This document shows, one piece after another, positions 1-7,856 of a DNA stretch of 64,000 bases (position 1 is the first letter of the stretch; every line of letters begins with the position of its first letter). The notes beneath the pieces are model-generated. The model saw nothing but the letters and a program-made list of their open reading frames with translations, did no database searches and was not told where the DNA came from. The translations under genes were made by a program, and so were the position numbers. The DNA is from Clostridiales bacterium (lineage in GTDB: Bacteria; Bacillota; Clostridia; Christensenellales; CAG-314). The DNA lies in the NCBI GenBank assembly GCA_022508375.1, contig JAFLVJ010000007.1, positions 42,785 through 106,784 on the forward strand. The letters run 5' to 3'.

Positions 1-29
1 TTGACAAAATTATTTAAACTGACTAAGAT
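1..29 (+). promoter_or_regulatory. Sigma-A promoter of the MATE pump gene
   Basis: TTGACA occupies positions 1-6 and TAAGAT 24-29 with a 17 bp spacer. An AGTATCAA half-site follows at 35-42, just after the -10 box; the same octamer, inverted, lies in the marR promoter at 2281-2292. Confidence 0.6.
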
Positions 30-65
30 AAAAAAGTATCAATTGGACGTAAACAGGAGCGCGCT

Positions 66-1499
66 GTGAACACAACGGAAATCTACTACAAAAAAATGAC
101 GGAAACGCCGGTGGCTAAGTTGGTTATACGACTGGGTATTCCCACTACCGTATCCATGCTTATTACCAGCATATACAACATGGCGGATACCTACTTTGTC
201 GGAACACTCGGCAAAAGCGCGCAGGGAGCTATTGGCATACTGTTTACTTTGCAGTCAATTATTCAGGCTGTCGCATTCATGCTTGGACACGGTTCGGGTA
301 CGTACGTATCCAAGGAGTTGGCAAACAAGGACGTAAAAAAAGCCTCCGCTTACGTTTCGTCGGCGTTCTTCTTGGGCGGGGCAATCGGATTGCTGTTTAC
401 GGCGGTTGGGTTACTGACGCTGTCGCCGTTGATGAAGTTGCTCGGCTCGACGGACACCATACTTCCCTACGCCAAACAGTACGGAATGTGGGTGCTCATT
501 GCTTGCCCGTTCATGATTTGCAGCCTAATACTCAACAATAATCTGCGCTATGAAGGCAAGGCGTTGTACGCCATGATCGGACTTGTATCGGGCGGAATCC
601 TCAACATGGGTATGGATTTCGTGTTTATCCGCTACTGCAACCTCGGCGTGTTCGGCGCGGGAATGGCAACGGCAATATCGCAGATAATAAGCTTTACGAT
701 ACTGTTGATACTGTACTTCAAGGCAGCTCAAAGCAAAATATCTTTCCGTAATATAAGCAAACAATTCAAGCTGTATTTAGAAATATTCCGTAACGGTTTA
801 CCGTCGCTGATAAGACAAGGCTTAAACTCGATAAGCAGCGGATTGCTCAATAAGCTTGCAGGCTCCTACGGCGGACAAATAAGCGCCGAAATGGCGGATG
901 CAGCAATAGACGCCATGACGGTGGTAAACCGTATCAGCAACTTCGTAATGTGCGTGGGCATGGGCATCAGCCAAGGCTTGCAACCCGTTGCGTCATTCAA
1001 TTACCAAGCGAAAAAGTACGCAAGGGTAAAAAAAGCGCTACTTGTAACGATTTTTATCACCTGGGGGTGTATTTTGGTGTTGGCAATACCCGTTGCATGC
1101 GCACCGAGGTTTTTTGTAAGTCTGTTCCAAGACGAAGAAGTTGTGCTGAACTTTGCTACGCCTGCAATGCTGTACGCAATGCTCGGACAAATATTTGTAC
1201 CGCTGTTCATTCCACTCAATATGCTATTTCAAAGCATACGCAAATCGTGGATGGCGTCTTTTTTGGCGTTGCTCCGTAGCGGACTGTTATTTATCCCGAT
1301 ACTGTTTACCACTACTGCTATCTGGGGTTTGACAGGGATACAGATATCCCAACCGATTGCCGACGCTCTTACAGGACTTGTAAGCCTACCGATACTGTTA
1401 CACTTTTTAAGAAAAACCCCAGGCGTAGATGAACCGAACGAGCCTACGCCCGAAACAGAAATTACGCCTGAAAACGAAACGAACGACAAATCCGCATAA
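66..1499 (+). CDS. MATE family efflux transporter
   Basis: This is a 477-residue polytopic membrane protein of the MATE family, which exports cationic drugs or metabolites in exchange for Na+ or H+. The N-terminal stretch (PVAKLVIRLGIPTTVSMLITS, followed by YNMADTYFVGTLG) and the matching second half beginning near residue 235 are the two six-helix bundles typical of the family, and the length is usual. The last 30 residues are a hydrophilic, Glu/Thr-rich tail without homologous features. Translation starts at GTG 66; an AGGAGC ribosome site lies 5 bases upstream and no ATG is better placed. It is monocistronic, with a promoter at 1-29 and a hairpin terminator at 1562. The substrate cannot be told from sequence. 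The MarR gene at 2324 is a plausible regulator because the two promoters share a half-site. Confidence 0.93.
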   Translation: MNTTEIYYKKMTETPVAKLVIRLGIPTTVSMLITSIYNMADTYFVGTLGKSAQGAIGILFTLQSIIQAVAFMLGHGSGTYVSKELANKDVKKASAYVSSAFFLGGAIGLLFTAVGLLTLSPLMKLLGSTDTILPYAKQYGMWVLIACPFMICSLILNNNLRYEGKALYAMIGLVSGGILNMGMDFVFIRYCNLGVFGAGMATAISQIISFTILLILYFKAAQSKISFRNISKQFKLYLEIFRNGLPSLIRQGLNSISSGLLNKLAGSYGGQISAEMADAAIDAMTVVNRISNFVMCVGMGISQGLQPVASFNYQAKKYARVKKALLVTIFITWGCILVLAIPVACAPRFFVSLFQDEEVVLNFATPAMLYAMLGQIFVPLFIPLNMLFQSIRKSWMASFLALLRSGLLFIPILFTTTAIWGLTGIQISQPIADALTGLVSLPILLHFLRKTPGVDEPNEPTPETEITPENETNDKSA

Positions 1500-1561
1500 A
1501 GCTGTGCAAACTGTTATGTGTAGTATTACAACAACACAAAGCAGAAAAACAATAAAAAATG

Positions 1562-1590
1562 GGACGCACTGTTTAACAATGCGTCCTTAA
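1562..1590. terminator. Bidirectional terminator between MATE gene and P-loop kinase gene
   Basis: The stem GGACGCA / TGCGTCC closes an 11 base loop. A run of A/T on both sides (ATTTTTTATT on the minus strand, CTTTT on the plus) suits both converging genes. Almost the same hairpin recurs at 61779-61809. Confidence 0.8.
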
Positions 1591-1610
1591 CTTTTACATA
1601 ATCAAAAACT

Positions 1611-2162
1611 TTATTTTTTATTGAACCACTTCATAAAGCAACGGAACTGCTTTTTCAATTGGCGTTCCGTGCCGTTGTTTATAACGTAGTAATCCGCCTT
1701 GGCGATGGGACCGCCCTTTTCGGAGTTTTCGATTTCCGCTATATCACGGCTATCCACCATTTCTTCGGTAAGCGGGCGAATGGGGCGAGATTTTAAGCGC
1801 TGTTTGCGAATTTCGCTGTTGGTGACTACCGCCAATACAACGAGATTGTCGCCAAGTAGTTCCTTAAGTATGACGTACTCAGACCAGCTGTACAAGCCGT
1901 CCAGTACAACGTTACCCTTGGCAAGCTTTTCAATAATTTCTTCCTTGAGTATCACGGCGAAGGCTCCCATGCCGAGGTCGGCGCGAAGCTGTTCGCGAAT
2001 TTGACGTTCGTTGGCTTCGGTTACGGGAATACCGTTCTTCTTGAGCTGAGATACCGCCACTCCGCCGAAATATACGCTACTCCATCCCATATCGGTGAAA
2101 TAACTGCACAATACGCTCTTACCCGAACCGCACATTCCCACTACAGCTACAGCCTTGTTCAT
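1611..2162 (-). CDS. Small P-loop kinase, dephospho-CoA-kinase-like / AAA family ATPase
   Basis: A 183-residue cytoplasmic P-loop protein. The Walker A motif GMCGSGKS is at residues 9-16, a lid-like Arg-rich segment (RKQRLKSRPIRPLT) lies around 129-142, and the fold order resembles dephospho-CoA kinase and adenylate-kinase-like nucleoside kinases. A DGLYSWSEY segment near 93 may hold the substrate-side acid. It is annotated in relatives only as an AAA family ATPase, so the substrate is unknown; a nucleotide or CoA precursor is the natural guess. The ATG at 2162 has an AAGGAG ribosome site 6 bases upstream. It stands alone, converging on the MATE gene and diverging from marR. Confidence 0.75.
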   Translation of the reverse strand: MNKAVAVVGMCGSGKSVLCSYFTDMGWSSVYFGGVAVSQLKKNGIPVTEANERQIREQLRADLGMGAFAVILKEEIIEKLAKGNVVLDGLYSWSEYVILKELLGDNLVVLAVVTNSEIRKQRLKSRPIRPLTEEMVDSRDIAEIENSEKGGPIAKADYYVINNGTERQLKKQFRCFMKWFNKK

Positions 2163-2270
2163 ACGTTTCTCCTTAAGTTAAATCAATATTTGTAGTTTAC
2201 AACAAAATGCAAAACTTCGCAAGTGTCCAAGCGTACTTGAAGAAAAATACTTTGTTGGTTGTGTTAATTA

Positions 2271-2299
2271 TTGACATCGAAGTATTGATACTGTATAAT
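2271..2299 (+). promoter_or_regulatory. Consensus sigma-A promoter of marR with an internal inverted repeat
   Basis: TTGACA (2271-2276) and TATAAT (2294-2299) are separated by exactly 17 bp. The spacer holds the near-palindrome AGTATTGATACT (2281-2292), a good place for MarR autorepression. Confidence 0.8.
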
Positions 2300-2323
2300 T
2301 TGCAATATACTTAGGAGAAAGAT

Positions 2324-2767
2324 ATGAGCAAGAGTGTATCGGAATTGACGGATTTGTTGTTTGCCTACTATCCAAAGATGCGCAAACTATACAGAGACTT
2401 GGTATCAATAAAGGATATCCCTATATCCCTGACTCAATTAACATGCATATACATCGTTGACCAACACAACGGATTATCCATGTCGGAACTGGCAAACGAC
2501 TTGTGCATGAGCAACCAACAACTTACCAAGGTTATGGACGCGCTGGTCGAACTGAAACTTGTGGAACGCGTATGCGATCCCAAGAACCGCCGAAAGTTTT
2601 TCGCCAACGTCACCGAAAAGGGCAAGAACCTGCTTGCATCACTTAAAACGGAAGTAGATAAAAAGTTGAGTTACGTCCTGCGCAAGAAATCACCCGACGA
2701 AATCGACAAGCTTTACGATCACTTTGCATATATGGCTGGTTACCTTGGATTCAAGGCGGAGGGCTGA
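2324..2767 (+). CDS. MarR family transcriptional regulator
   Basis: A 147-residue winged-helix DNA-binding protein. The central region carries the MarR signature: helix-turn-helix LSMSELANDLCMSNQQLTKVM around residues 50-70, then the wing LVERVCDPKNRRKFFANVTEKG with the conserved DxRxxx-type DPKNRR. N- and C-terminal helices would form the dimer interface. MarR proteins bind palindromic sites as dimers and release them on binding phenolic or drug ligands or on oxidation. The gene has its own promoter at 2271 and an AGGAGA ribosome site 5 bases before the ATG. The inverted repeat inside its promoter is a candidate operator, and a related half-site lies in front of the MATE pump at 35-42, so control of that pump is inferred. 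Confidence 0.92.
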   Translation: MSKSVSELTDLLFAYYPKMRKLYRDLVSIKDIPISLTQLTCIYIVDQHNGLSMSELANDLCMSNQQLTKVMDALVELKLVERVCDPKNRRKFFANVTEKGKNLLASLKTEVDKKLSYVLRKKSPDEIDKLYDHFAYMAGYLGFKAEG

Positions 2768-2844
2768 AAGTATTCTTCCTCGACTGCACTATCAAACAAA
2801 AATATTAGATTGTAAAATATAAAATTAACATCATGAAATAAAAA

Positions 2845-2877
2845 AAGAGATTAGCTGTGCTAGTCTCTTGTTTTTTT
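2845..2877. terminator. Terminator between marR and the YcxB-like gene
   Basis: Stem AAGAGATTAG / CTAGTCTCTT with a 5 base loop and one G-T pair, followed on the plus strand by seven T. The A-rich 5' flank makes it usable in both directions. Confidence 0.85.
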
Positions 2878-2905
2878 GCGAGATTTTTCACCCCAATTGA
2901 CGCTT

Positions 2906-4006
2906 TTATTTGCGTTTTACACCGTTATTCAATATATCATATAGCGCTCTCGTGTTATCGGTTAGTGGCACCGGCAATACTTCCTTGGATTTGAACTCAA
3001 CAATGTAAAAATCGGTAAACAGACGAACCCTGTCCATATCGGAAAACCGAAAGTACACACGACTTTCCAGTAGTTTATTTACCACCACTATACCTTGATC
3101 GTAAAGTTCTACGCGTATATGACACTGCCCGTCTTTGGATTGTTGTCGGAAGTAGCTACCGCCAAGAGTTTTGCCACTTTTGTTCTTGTTGGCGTAAACT
3201 GCAAAGGCAAATACCGTAATTATTGCAAACAGCAAGGTAAATATCAGGCTGGTAACACTATCTCGACCTGCAATGTAATTTCCCACAAACGCCATCAAAA
3301 ACAGAAGTGTTGCTGCCGCAAATACAATTGCCACAGCCAAAATAATTCGGTACCGTACGGAAATGACCTTGGTAAGCATTGATATTGCTTGCTGCTCCGT
3401 CAGATTGTATTCAAAGCTAAGCGCATCGGTTTGCGAGGTTGAAGTTTGCTGCAAAGCGTCCTTTTCACTCGGACTGTTTTCTTGGCTATCGTTTGATATC
3501 TCAGGCAACTGTTCTACAGGGACCACACCCGTCAATACGTCGTACAGAATTTGCGTATGTTCGTCAAACGGCACCGCCCACTTGTTATTTGTAATGGTTG
3601 AAATAACGAAAAACTTTTTGTAATTTTTGACTGATTTAATATCGCGCCTGTTTATTTTGGTAACGCTTTGGCGGGAGACGTTGTATATAGTCAATTGCTC
3701 TTGCGTAATTTCCGCCCGTTGAACCAGTACTCCATTAGCGCTGTACATGGCAAAACTCTTGGATAACTGCTTGCGTATCGATACAAACAGAACTGTAACT
3801 AGCGCCGCAACTACGCACAAATAAATTCCCAACACTATCAGCATGTATGCCAAGTCTGTTTCGCCGTTTATGTAATCGGAAACGTACATGCTGGCAATCC
3901 ATACAAAAATTGCCAATACAATTCCCATTATTATTGCGTAAAGCCACCAGCTAATACGCATCGACATCTTGACGTAGGTTTTTTCGTCATATTTAAATTC
4001 TATCAT
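2906..4006 (-). CDS. Membrane protein with two tandem YcxB-like units
   Basis: A 366-residue protein that appears to be an internal duplication. Each half has two transmembrane helices (about residues 20-45 and 55-80, then about 215-240 and 250-272) followed by a roughly 90-residue soluble part that looks like the YcxB-like C-terminal domain: a strand-rich block ending in a basic patch and then WAVPFDE in half one and LPVPLTD in half two. A Ser/Gln-rich linker (about 170-200) joins the halves. Function of this family is not known; a PH-like membrane-associated fold is suspected. The ATG at 4006 lies 15 bases from the nearest AAGGAG, so translation may be weak. It is monocistronic, converging on marR at the terminator at 2845. 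Confidence 0.6.
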   Translation of the reverse strand: MIEFKYDEKTYVKMSMRISWWLYAIIMGIVLAIFVWIASMYVSDYINGETDLAYMLIVLGIYLCVVAALVTVLFVSIRKQLSKSFAMYSANGVLVQRAEITQEQLTIYNVSRQSVTKINRRDIKSVKNYKKFFVISTITNNKWAVPFDEHTQILYDVLTGVVPVEQLPEISNDSQENSPSEKDALQQTSTSQTDALSFEYNLTEQQAISMLTKVISVRYRIILAVAIVFAAATLLFLMAFVGNYIAGRDSVTSLIFTLLFAIITVFAFAVYANKNKSGKTLGGSYFRQQSKDGQCHIRVELYDQGIVVVNKLLESRVYFRFSDMDRVRLFTDFYIVEFKSKEVLPVPLTDNTRALYDILNNGVKRK

Positions 4007-4102
4007 ACTAATTTGCTCAATCTCCTTGATTACCTAACGAGTATATCACAAAACATCTATACAGTAAATAAATTTCTGTTGTGAAGTTAAACGTATATTA
4101 CT

Positions 4103-4141
4103 ACCCCACTTCCGCAAACTTAGGATGTGGGGTGAATTTTT
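4103..4141 (+). terminator. Hairpin followed by T-run upstream of the diacylglycerol kinase gene
   Basis: ACCCCAC (4103-4109) pairs with GTGGGGT (4127-4133) and a T-run follows at 4137-4141. It lies 80 bases before the chosen start at 4221, so it could be a leader attenuator. The alternative ATG at 4125 lies inside this hairpin, which argues against that start. Confidence 0.5.
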
Positions 4142-4220
4142 ATGCCCTTTTACCTTGTGGCAGTGGCATTACTTGCGCACACGAACAAGGCGAAAACAAT
4201 ATACTACAACGAGGGAAACT

Positions 4221-5054
4221 GTGTCTTGCAAGGTTATCGTAAACCGCGACAGCGGTAACTGTTCGAGATTGGATATAAATAAATTGTTAAAGCTACTAGA
4301 TGCGCAGGACGCCGAGGTAGTCAACGTGGACAGCACAACGGACTGGTCGGCAGAGGACGCCGACACGGTAGTAATATGCGGCGGAGACGGCACACTGCAC
4401 AACGCTATCGAAAAGTATCCCAATAAACAACTCGTTTACGCGCCGTGCGGAACCCTCAACGAAACGTCTGCAACGGGAGACGCGTTGACTTCGGTAGGCA
4501 AGGTGAACGGCATGCTGTTCAGTTACGTTTGCGCAACGGGCAGCTTTACCGAAATCGGATACTCGGCAAAAACGCAAAGCAAAAAACGCCTCAAAAGCGT
4601 GGCATATTTGCCACTTGTGTTGAAGTTTTACAAAAGTCACCAAATTCACGCCAAGTTGGATATTGACGAGCGCAGTTTCGAGGACGACTATACTTTGCTC
4701 ATGATACTCAAAAGCCACCGCTGCTTTGGATTTAATTTCAACAAAGCATACAAGCAACACAACGGCTTGTATTTACTTGCAATCAAGTCCGCAGGCATTG
4801 ACAACCTTGCAAACCGCGCAAAAATGTTTTTTCCCTTTTTCAAAGTATTCTTTACGGGAGCAAATCCGGGAATAAACAAAAACTGGATGCTGTTACCTTT
4901 TACTCATTTGACTATAACTCTTGAACAACCGCAAGCCTTTTGTGTGGATGGCGAATTGCGCCATATGGAAGGTGTTTTGCAAGTAAACGAACAACCGCTA
5001 ACTAAACCTATCCCAATAGTTAAAGCAAACAAACGTCCATGCAAATATAAGTAA
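4221..5054 (+). CDS. Diacylglycerol kinase family lipid kinase
   Basis: A 277-residue cytoplasmic kinase of the YegS/BmrU/DgkB fold, expected to phosphorylate diacylglycerol or a related lipid with ATP. The nucleotide-binding motif GGDGT is at residues 54-58, followed by the substrate-side block APCGTLNE, and the C-terminal beta-domain ends with the family FCVDGE motif near residue 246. The frame is open back to an ATG at 4125, but GTG 4221 has a GAGGG ribosome site 5 bases upstream and begins the usual KVIVN strand; the 32-residue extension lacks family character. The length is slightly short for the family (about 290-310). The next plus-strand genes encode a secreted lipoprotein and a PI-PLC-like enzyme, and PI-PLC would make the diacylglycerol this enzyme could use; the link is inferred. 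Confidence 0.85.
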   Translation: MSCKVIVNRDSGNCSRLDINKLLKLLDAQDAEVVNVDSTTDWSAEDADTVVICGGDGTLHNAIEKYPNKQLVYAPCGTLNETSATGDALTSVGKVNGMLFSYVCATGSFTEIGYSAKTQSKKRLKSVAYLPLVLKFYKSHQIHAKLDIDERSFEDDYTLLMILKSHRCFGFNFNKAYKQHNGLYLLAIKSAGIDNLANRAKMFFPFFKVFFTGANPGINKNWMLLPFTHLTITLEQPQAFCVDGELRHMEGVLQVNEQPLTKPIPIVKANKRPCKYK

Positions 5055-5088
5055 ACCCCTATATGTTCATGTCTTGTGAAACTGCCCC

Positions 5089-5117
5089 TTGACAAAATTG
5101 TCAGTCTATAATAATAT
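5089..5117 (+). promoter_or_regulatory. Promoter placed for a leaderless transcript
   Basis: TTGACA (5089-5094) and TAATAT (5112-5117) with a 17 bp spacer. The -10 box ends only 6 bases before ATG 5124 and no ribosome site lies between, so the mRNA would start at or next to the start codon. Confidence 0.55.
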
Positions 5118-5123
5118 TCAAGC

Positions 5124-6383
5124 ATGAATAAATTCAGATTTAATATTAAACTATTCGTATTACTTTGTGTTGTATTACTTACCGTTGCGCTGACATGTTG
5201 CAGCTGCGTTAATAACACCCCTCCTGACGAAGAATCGCCGACCGAAGACCCACCACTATGGGCGAGCAACTTCAATTTGCCAAACGCCGAAGAAGCGCTC
5301 AACAAATTGGTTGACATCTACGGCGGCGCGGACAAGGTCTTTTTGCTGATGAACAACAACATCGCGCGCATGCCCTGTCCGCAAGGGGAAGTGATAACCA
5401 TCAACGCGACTTTCGAGGTGGGCGAATACGCCAAACTCATCATTGACGACAGCATAGCGGAATTTAACGAAATTTTTGCAGTTATCAACCCCAATTATAA
5501 ATTTGCAACAAATTACACCCCAAGTGACGATGACTTTGCCAATAAATATTCCGTAAGATTGTCCGCATCGGACAACCTTGCAGTTACCGAAACAAGCCAG
5601 GTTTTCGGAGTGGCGCACGTCGGCTACTACAATAATTACACGGAACTGGGCGACTTCGGCATAACCATCAAAAGCGAAGTGTTTAACAACGGCAGTTATC
5701 TTATGACTACCTTTAAGCACGAGTTGATGCACTTGTTAGGCGCGGGAGACGCGTACAAAAACAGCTCCGCCACCAAGGATACCGTTATGCAAAACTATAC
5801 GGTAAACGGCTACCACAGCTTGTCGCAAACGGACGTGGCTTTCCTTGATGCGCTGTATCGCAATCCCGAATTTAACGGCGATGAGAAAATACCGCAATAC
5901 ATAACCACCTACGAAACTAATTCGTTACACACCAAGGCAAAGCTTACCGCTAAGGTTTACACCAAGCTTGTAACCGACTTAAATCCTACTACAGTTAAAA
6001 ACGAAGCAAGCGCACTAGGCTACAAAAACCTGACGGATTTCTTTAATACGGTAAGCAACGGGATAAAGCCCGACGTCACTTTCGGCAAATCTAATATTTC
6101 TTTTAAAGAAATTGAGTTTATCGAAGCTCCTGCCACCACCTACTACGGTAGCATAGACGCGCAAAATAAAAAGTACACTCACGGTCAGCAAAAGGGATTG
6201 ATGGGTAATGCTCAAACAATAAACTGCATCGATTACGGCAACGGCATTTGGTACGCCGCTCCCAATGGCAACCAGTATATGCTGATGATACAGATGGGTA
6301 GCTATGTTTTGTCATTCAAGTTGGGCGGAAGCTTTACCAACTTCGCCGACTTATCCCTTACATTGTGGCACGTATCCGCTTAG
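5124..6383 (+). CDS. Secreted lipoprotein with an HExxHxxGxxD zinc-protease motif
   Basis: A 419-residue exported protein. Residues 1-28 form a signal peptide (basic start, hydrophobic core FVLLCVVLLTVALT) ending in a Cys-rich stretch CCSC that probably includes the lipidated cysteine. Residues 199-209 read HELMHLLGAGD, the HExxHxxGxxD zinc site of metzincin-like proteases such as snapalysin, with His199, Glu200, His203 and Asp209 as ligands and catalytic base, and VMQ at 221-223 is placed like a Met-turn. The remaining 200 residues have no recognisable domain. It is probably anchored on the outside of the membrane; substrates are unknown. No ribosome site precedes ATG 5124 and there is no internal Met that would keep the signal peptide, so leaderless initiation is likely. 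The PI-PLC-like gene follows after 65 bases. Confidence 0.75.
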   Translation: MNKFRFNIKLFVLLCVVLLTVALTCCSCVNNTPPDEESPTEDPPLWASNFNLPNAEEALNKLVDIYGGADKVFLLMNNNIARMPCPQGEVITINATFEVGEYAKLIIDDSIAEFNEIFAVINPNYKFATNYTPSDDDFANKYSVRLSASDNLAVTETSQVFGVAHVGYYNNYTELGDFGITIKSEVFNNGSYLMTTFKHELMHLLGAGDAYKNSSATKDTVMQNYTVNGYHSLSQTDVAFLDALYRNPEFNGDEKIPQYITTYETNSLHTKAKLTAKVYTKLVTDLNPTTVKNEASALGYKNLTDFFNTVSNGIKPDVTFGKSNISFKEIEFIEAPATTYYGSIDAQNKKYTHGQQKGLMGNAQTINCIDYGNGIWYAAPNGNQYMLMIQMGSYVLSFKLGGSFTNFADLSLTLWHVSA

Positions 6384-6448
6384 ATACTACATTACTATAT
6401 CGAACCACGCAGTAATATGTAAAAAATTCAACACATGGGGAGAAAAAT

Positions 6449-7456
6449 ATGTCTAAGAAAAGAAAGATAACCATTACCTGTATATCCGCGGTGCTTTTAG
6501 TTATACTGTGCGTCGTAGGCGTGTTGGCAATAGTTGCAAACAGTCAAAACGACAAAAGCCAACCGACAAAAGAGCTGTCGCAATGGATGAGCATGATAAA
6601 AGACGAAACGCTCCTAAAAACCGTTGTTATACCGGGCGCGCACGATGCTGGAACCAAGGGTCTGCCCTACCTTGCGGAAACACAGGACAGGAACACAGCC
6701 GATATGCTGGCGTGCGGAATACGCTACCTTGACCTACGCGTATCCAAAAAGAACGGCGAACTGAAGATTTACCATGGCCCCTTTAAAGGCGTAACGTTGG
6801 ATAGCGTAATTGAAGATATTGCCAAATTTATTCAAGCATATCCCACCGAAGCGCTTATACTGGACTTTCAGCACTTTGACGGCGACGCGGAACAAGATAC
6901 ACAAGCAAAGGTTACAGCCGCCTTACCTGTTGTAAAAGCACAAGGCGACTTTGTGGAATTCGTAGATAACCTGACGTTGGGTGAAATTCGTGGCAAGTGC
7001 CTGATTCTTTGGGGTAGGGACTCTGCCGACGACGAAACTTTCCTACGCCGAAACAATGATGCGGGAACTGTTGAACAAAGCGCGTTACAGTCATACTACG
7101 AAAGCAGCCTTAACAAAAAAAGCTCCACCGCTTACATAAAAACCGCATTACCCCACTACATAGATATGTACAAGCAAGGCGGCAAGGGACTATTTGTATT
7201 GCAGGGACAACTGACGGACGGACTGTTTGTTTTCGGACCGCATTACCGCGAGGCAACGCACAACAAAAACATGAACGCATACGTCAAAAACTTGAAAGAC
7301 AGCGCCGACCTGGATATTATCAACATCATCATGCGCGACTTTGTTTCGCCCCACAAAAATTGCCTTGCACTGCAACTGAACTTAACAAAAGGCAACGTGA
7401 AAACCGAAAGCATCAACGCCTTCCAACAAATGCTTGACGACAACCTTCAAAAATAA
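6449..7456 (+). CDS. Membrane-anchored or secreted PI-PLC X-domain phospholipase
   Basis: A 335-residue protein with an N-terminal hydrophobic segment (residues 9-30) acting as signal anchor or signal peptide. The catalytic X domain of phosphatidylinositol-specific phospholipase C follows: IPGAHDAGT with His65, the strand IRYLDLRV at 91-98, and IYHGP with the second histidine His109. In bacterial PI-PLC these two histidines do general acid-base catalysis, cleaving phosphatidylinositol (or GPI anchors) into inositol cyclic phosphate and diacylglycerol. Length agrees with the Bacillus and Listeria enzymes (about 300). The ATG has a GGGGAG ribosome site 8 bases upstream. It lies behind the metalloprotease-like lipoprotein and the lipid kinase, with a strong terminator at 7523. 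Since most Firmicutes have little phosphatidylinositol, host or dietary lipids are a plausible substrate (inference). Confidence 0.85.
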   Translation: MSKKRKITITCISAVLLVILCVVGVLAIVANSQNDKSQPTKELSQWMSMIKDETLLKTVVIPGAHDAGTKGLPYLAETQDRNTADMLACGIRYLDLRVSKKNGELKIYHGPFKGVTLDSVIEDIAKFIQAYPTEALILDFQHFDGDAEQDTQAKVTAALPVVKAQGDFVEFVDNLTLGEIRGKCLILWGRDSADDETFLRRNNDAGTVEQSALQSYYESSLNKKSSTAYIKTALPHYIDMYKQGGKGLFVLQGQLTDGLFVFGPHYREATHNKNMNAYVKNLKDSADLDIINIIMRDFVSPHKNCLALQLNLTKGNVKTESINAFQQMLDDNLQK

Positions 7457-7522
7457 GTGCGTAGGTAAAATTAGTGCAGAATAATTCAATCTCTCAGAAA
7501 AACAAATAAACTATACTAAAAC

Positions 7523-7553
7523 AAACCGCTGTGTGTTATCACAGCGGTTTTAC
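7523..7553. terminator. Strong terminator after the PI-PLC-like gene
   Basis: A perfect 11 bp stem AAACCGCTGTG / CACAGCGGTTT (7523-7533 with 7540-7550) and a 6 base loop, followed by TTTAC. Confidence 0.85.
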
Positions 7554-7594
7554 ATTTGTAAATTTAATTTTGCTATTAACAAAAAAGTTGTATT

Positions 7595-7771
7595 TTACTT
7601 GATTGACAGGTCAAATCCGCACTTGGGGCATAAATTGGTTTCAGCTTCGAACTCTTCATCTTACGCCAAAGCCTGCTCATTGTGCTCGCGCCCCTAACCC
7701 CGCGCAATCTCGTCCGAATCTTCAAGGTACTTTTTCGCATCACTTAAAGCTATTACTTTTTCAATATGCCT
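7595..7771 (-). pseudogene. Decayed 3' fragment of a zinc-ribbon protein gene
   Basis: In the 7457-7856 gap, minus-strand reading from 7771 gives a protein-like string: HIEKVIALSDAKKYLEDSDE, then a stop (TAG), then GREHNEQALA, a second stop (TAA), then DEEFEAETNLCPKCGFDLSI and a final TAA at 7595-7597. The CPKCG motif, the Glu/Lys-rich helix-like text and the natural end indicate the remains of a gene whose C-terminus was a zinc ribbon. The two in-frame stops and no start codon show it is dead. It adjoins the Mrr-type nuclease gene, consistent with a site of gene turnover. I see nothing else in the gap besides the terminator at 7523. Confidence 0.55.
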
Positions 7772-7856
7772 ATTTCAAGAAATGATAAAATTATATTCTG
7801 TTATAGATAGATAGCAATTATAGTTTTACTTTTTGTATAAAATGCTTTAGCCTACT

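Noticed and set aside
7603..7785. 60-codon plus-strand frame
   Set aside because: It has no ribosome site and is antisense to the pseudogene fragment, which gives better protein-like text.
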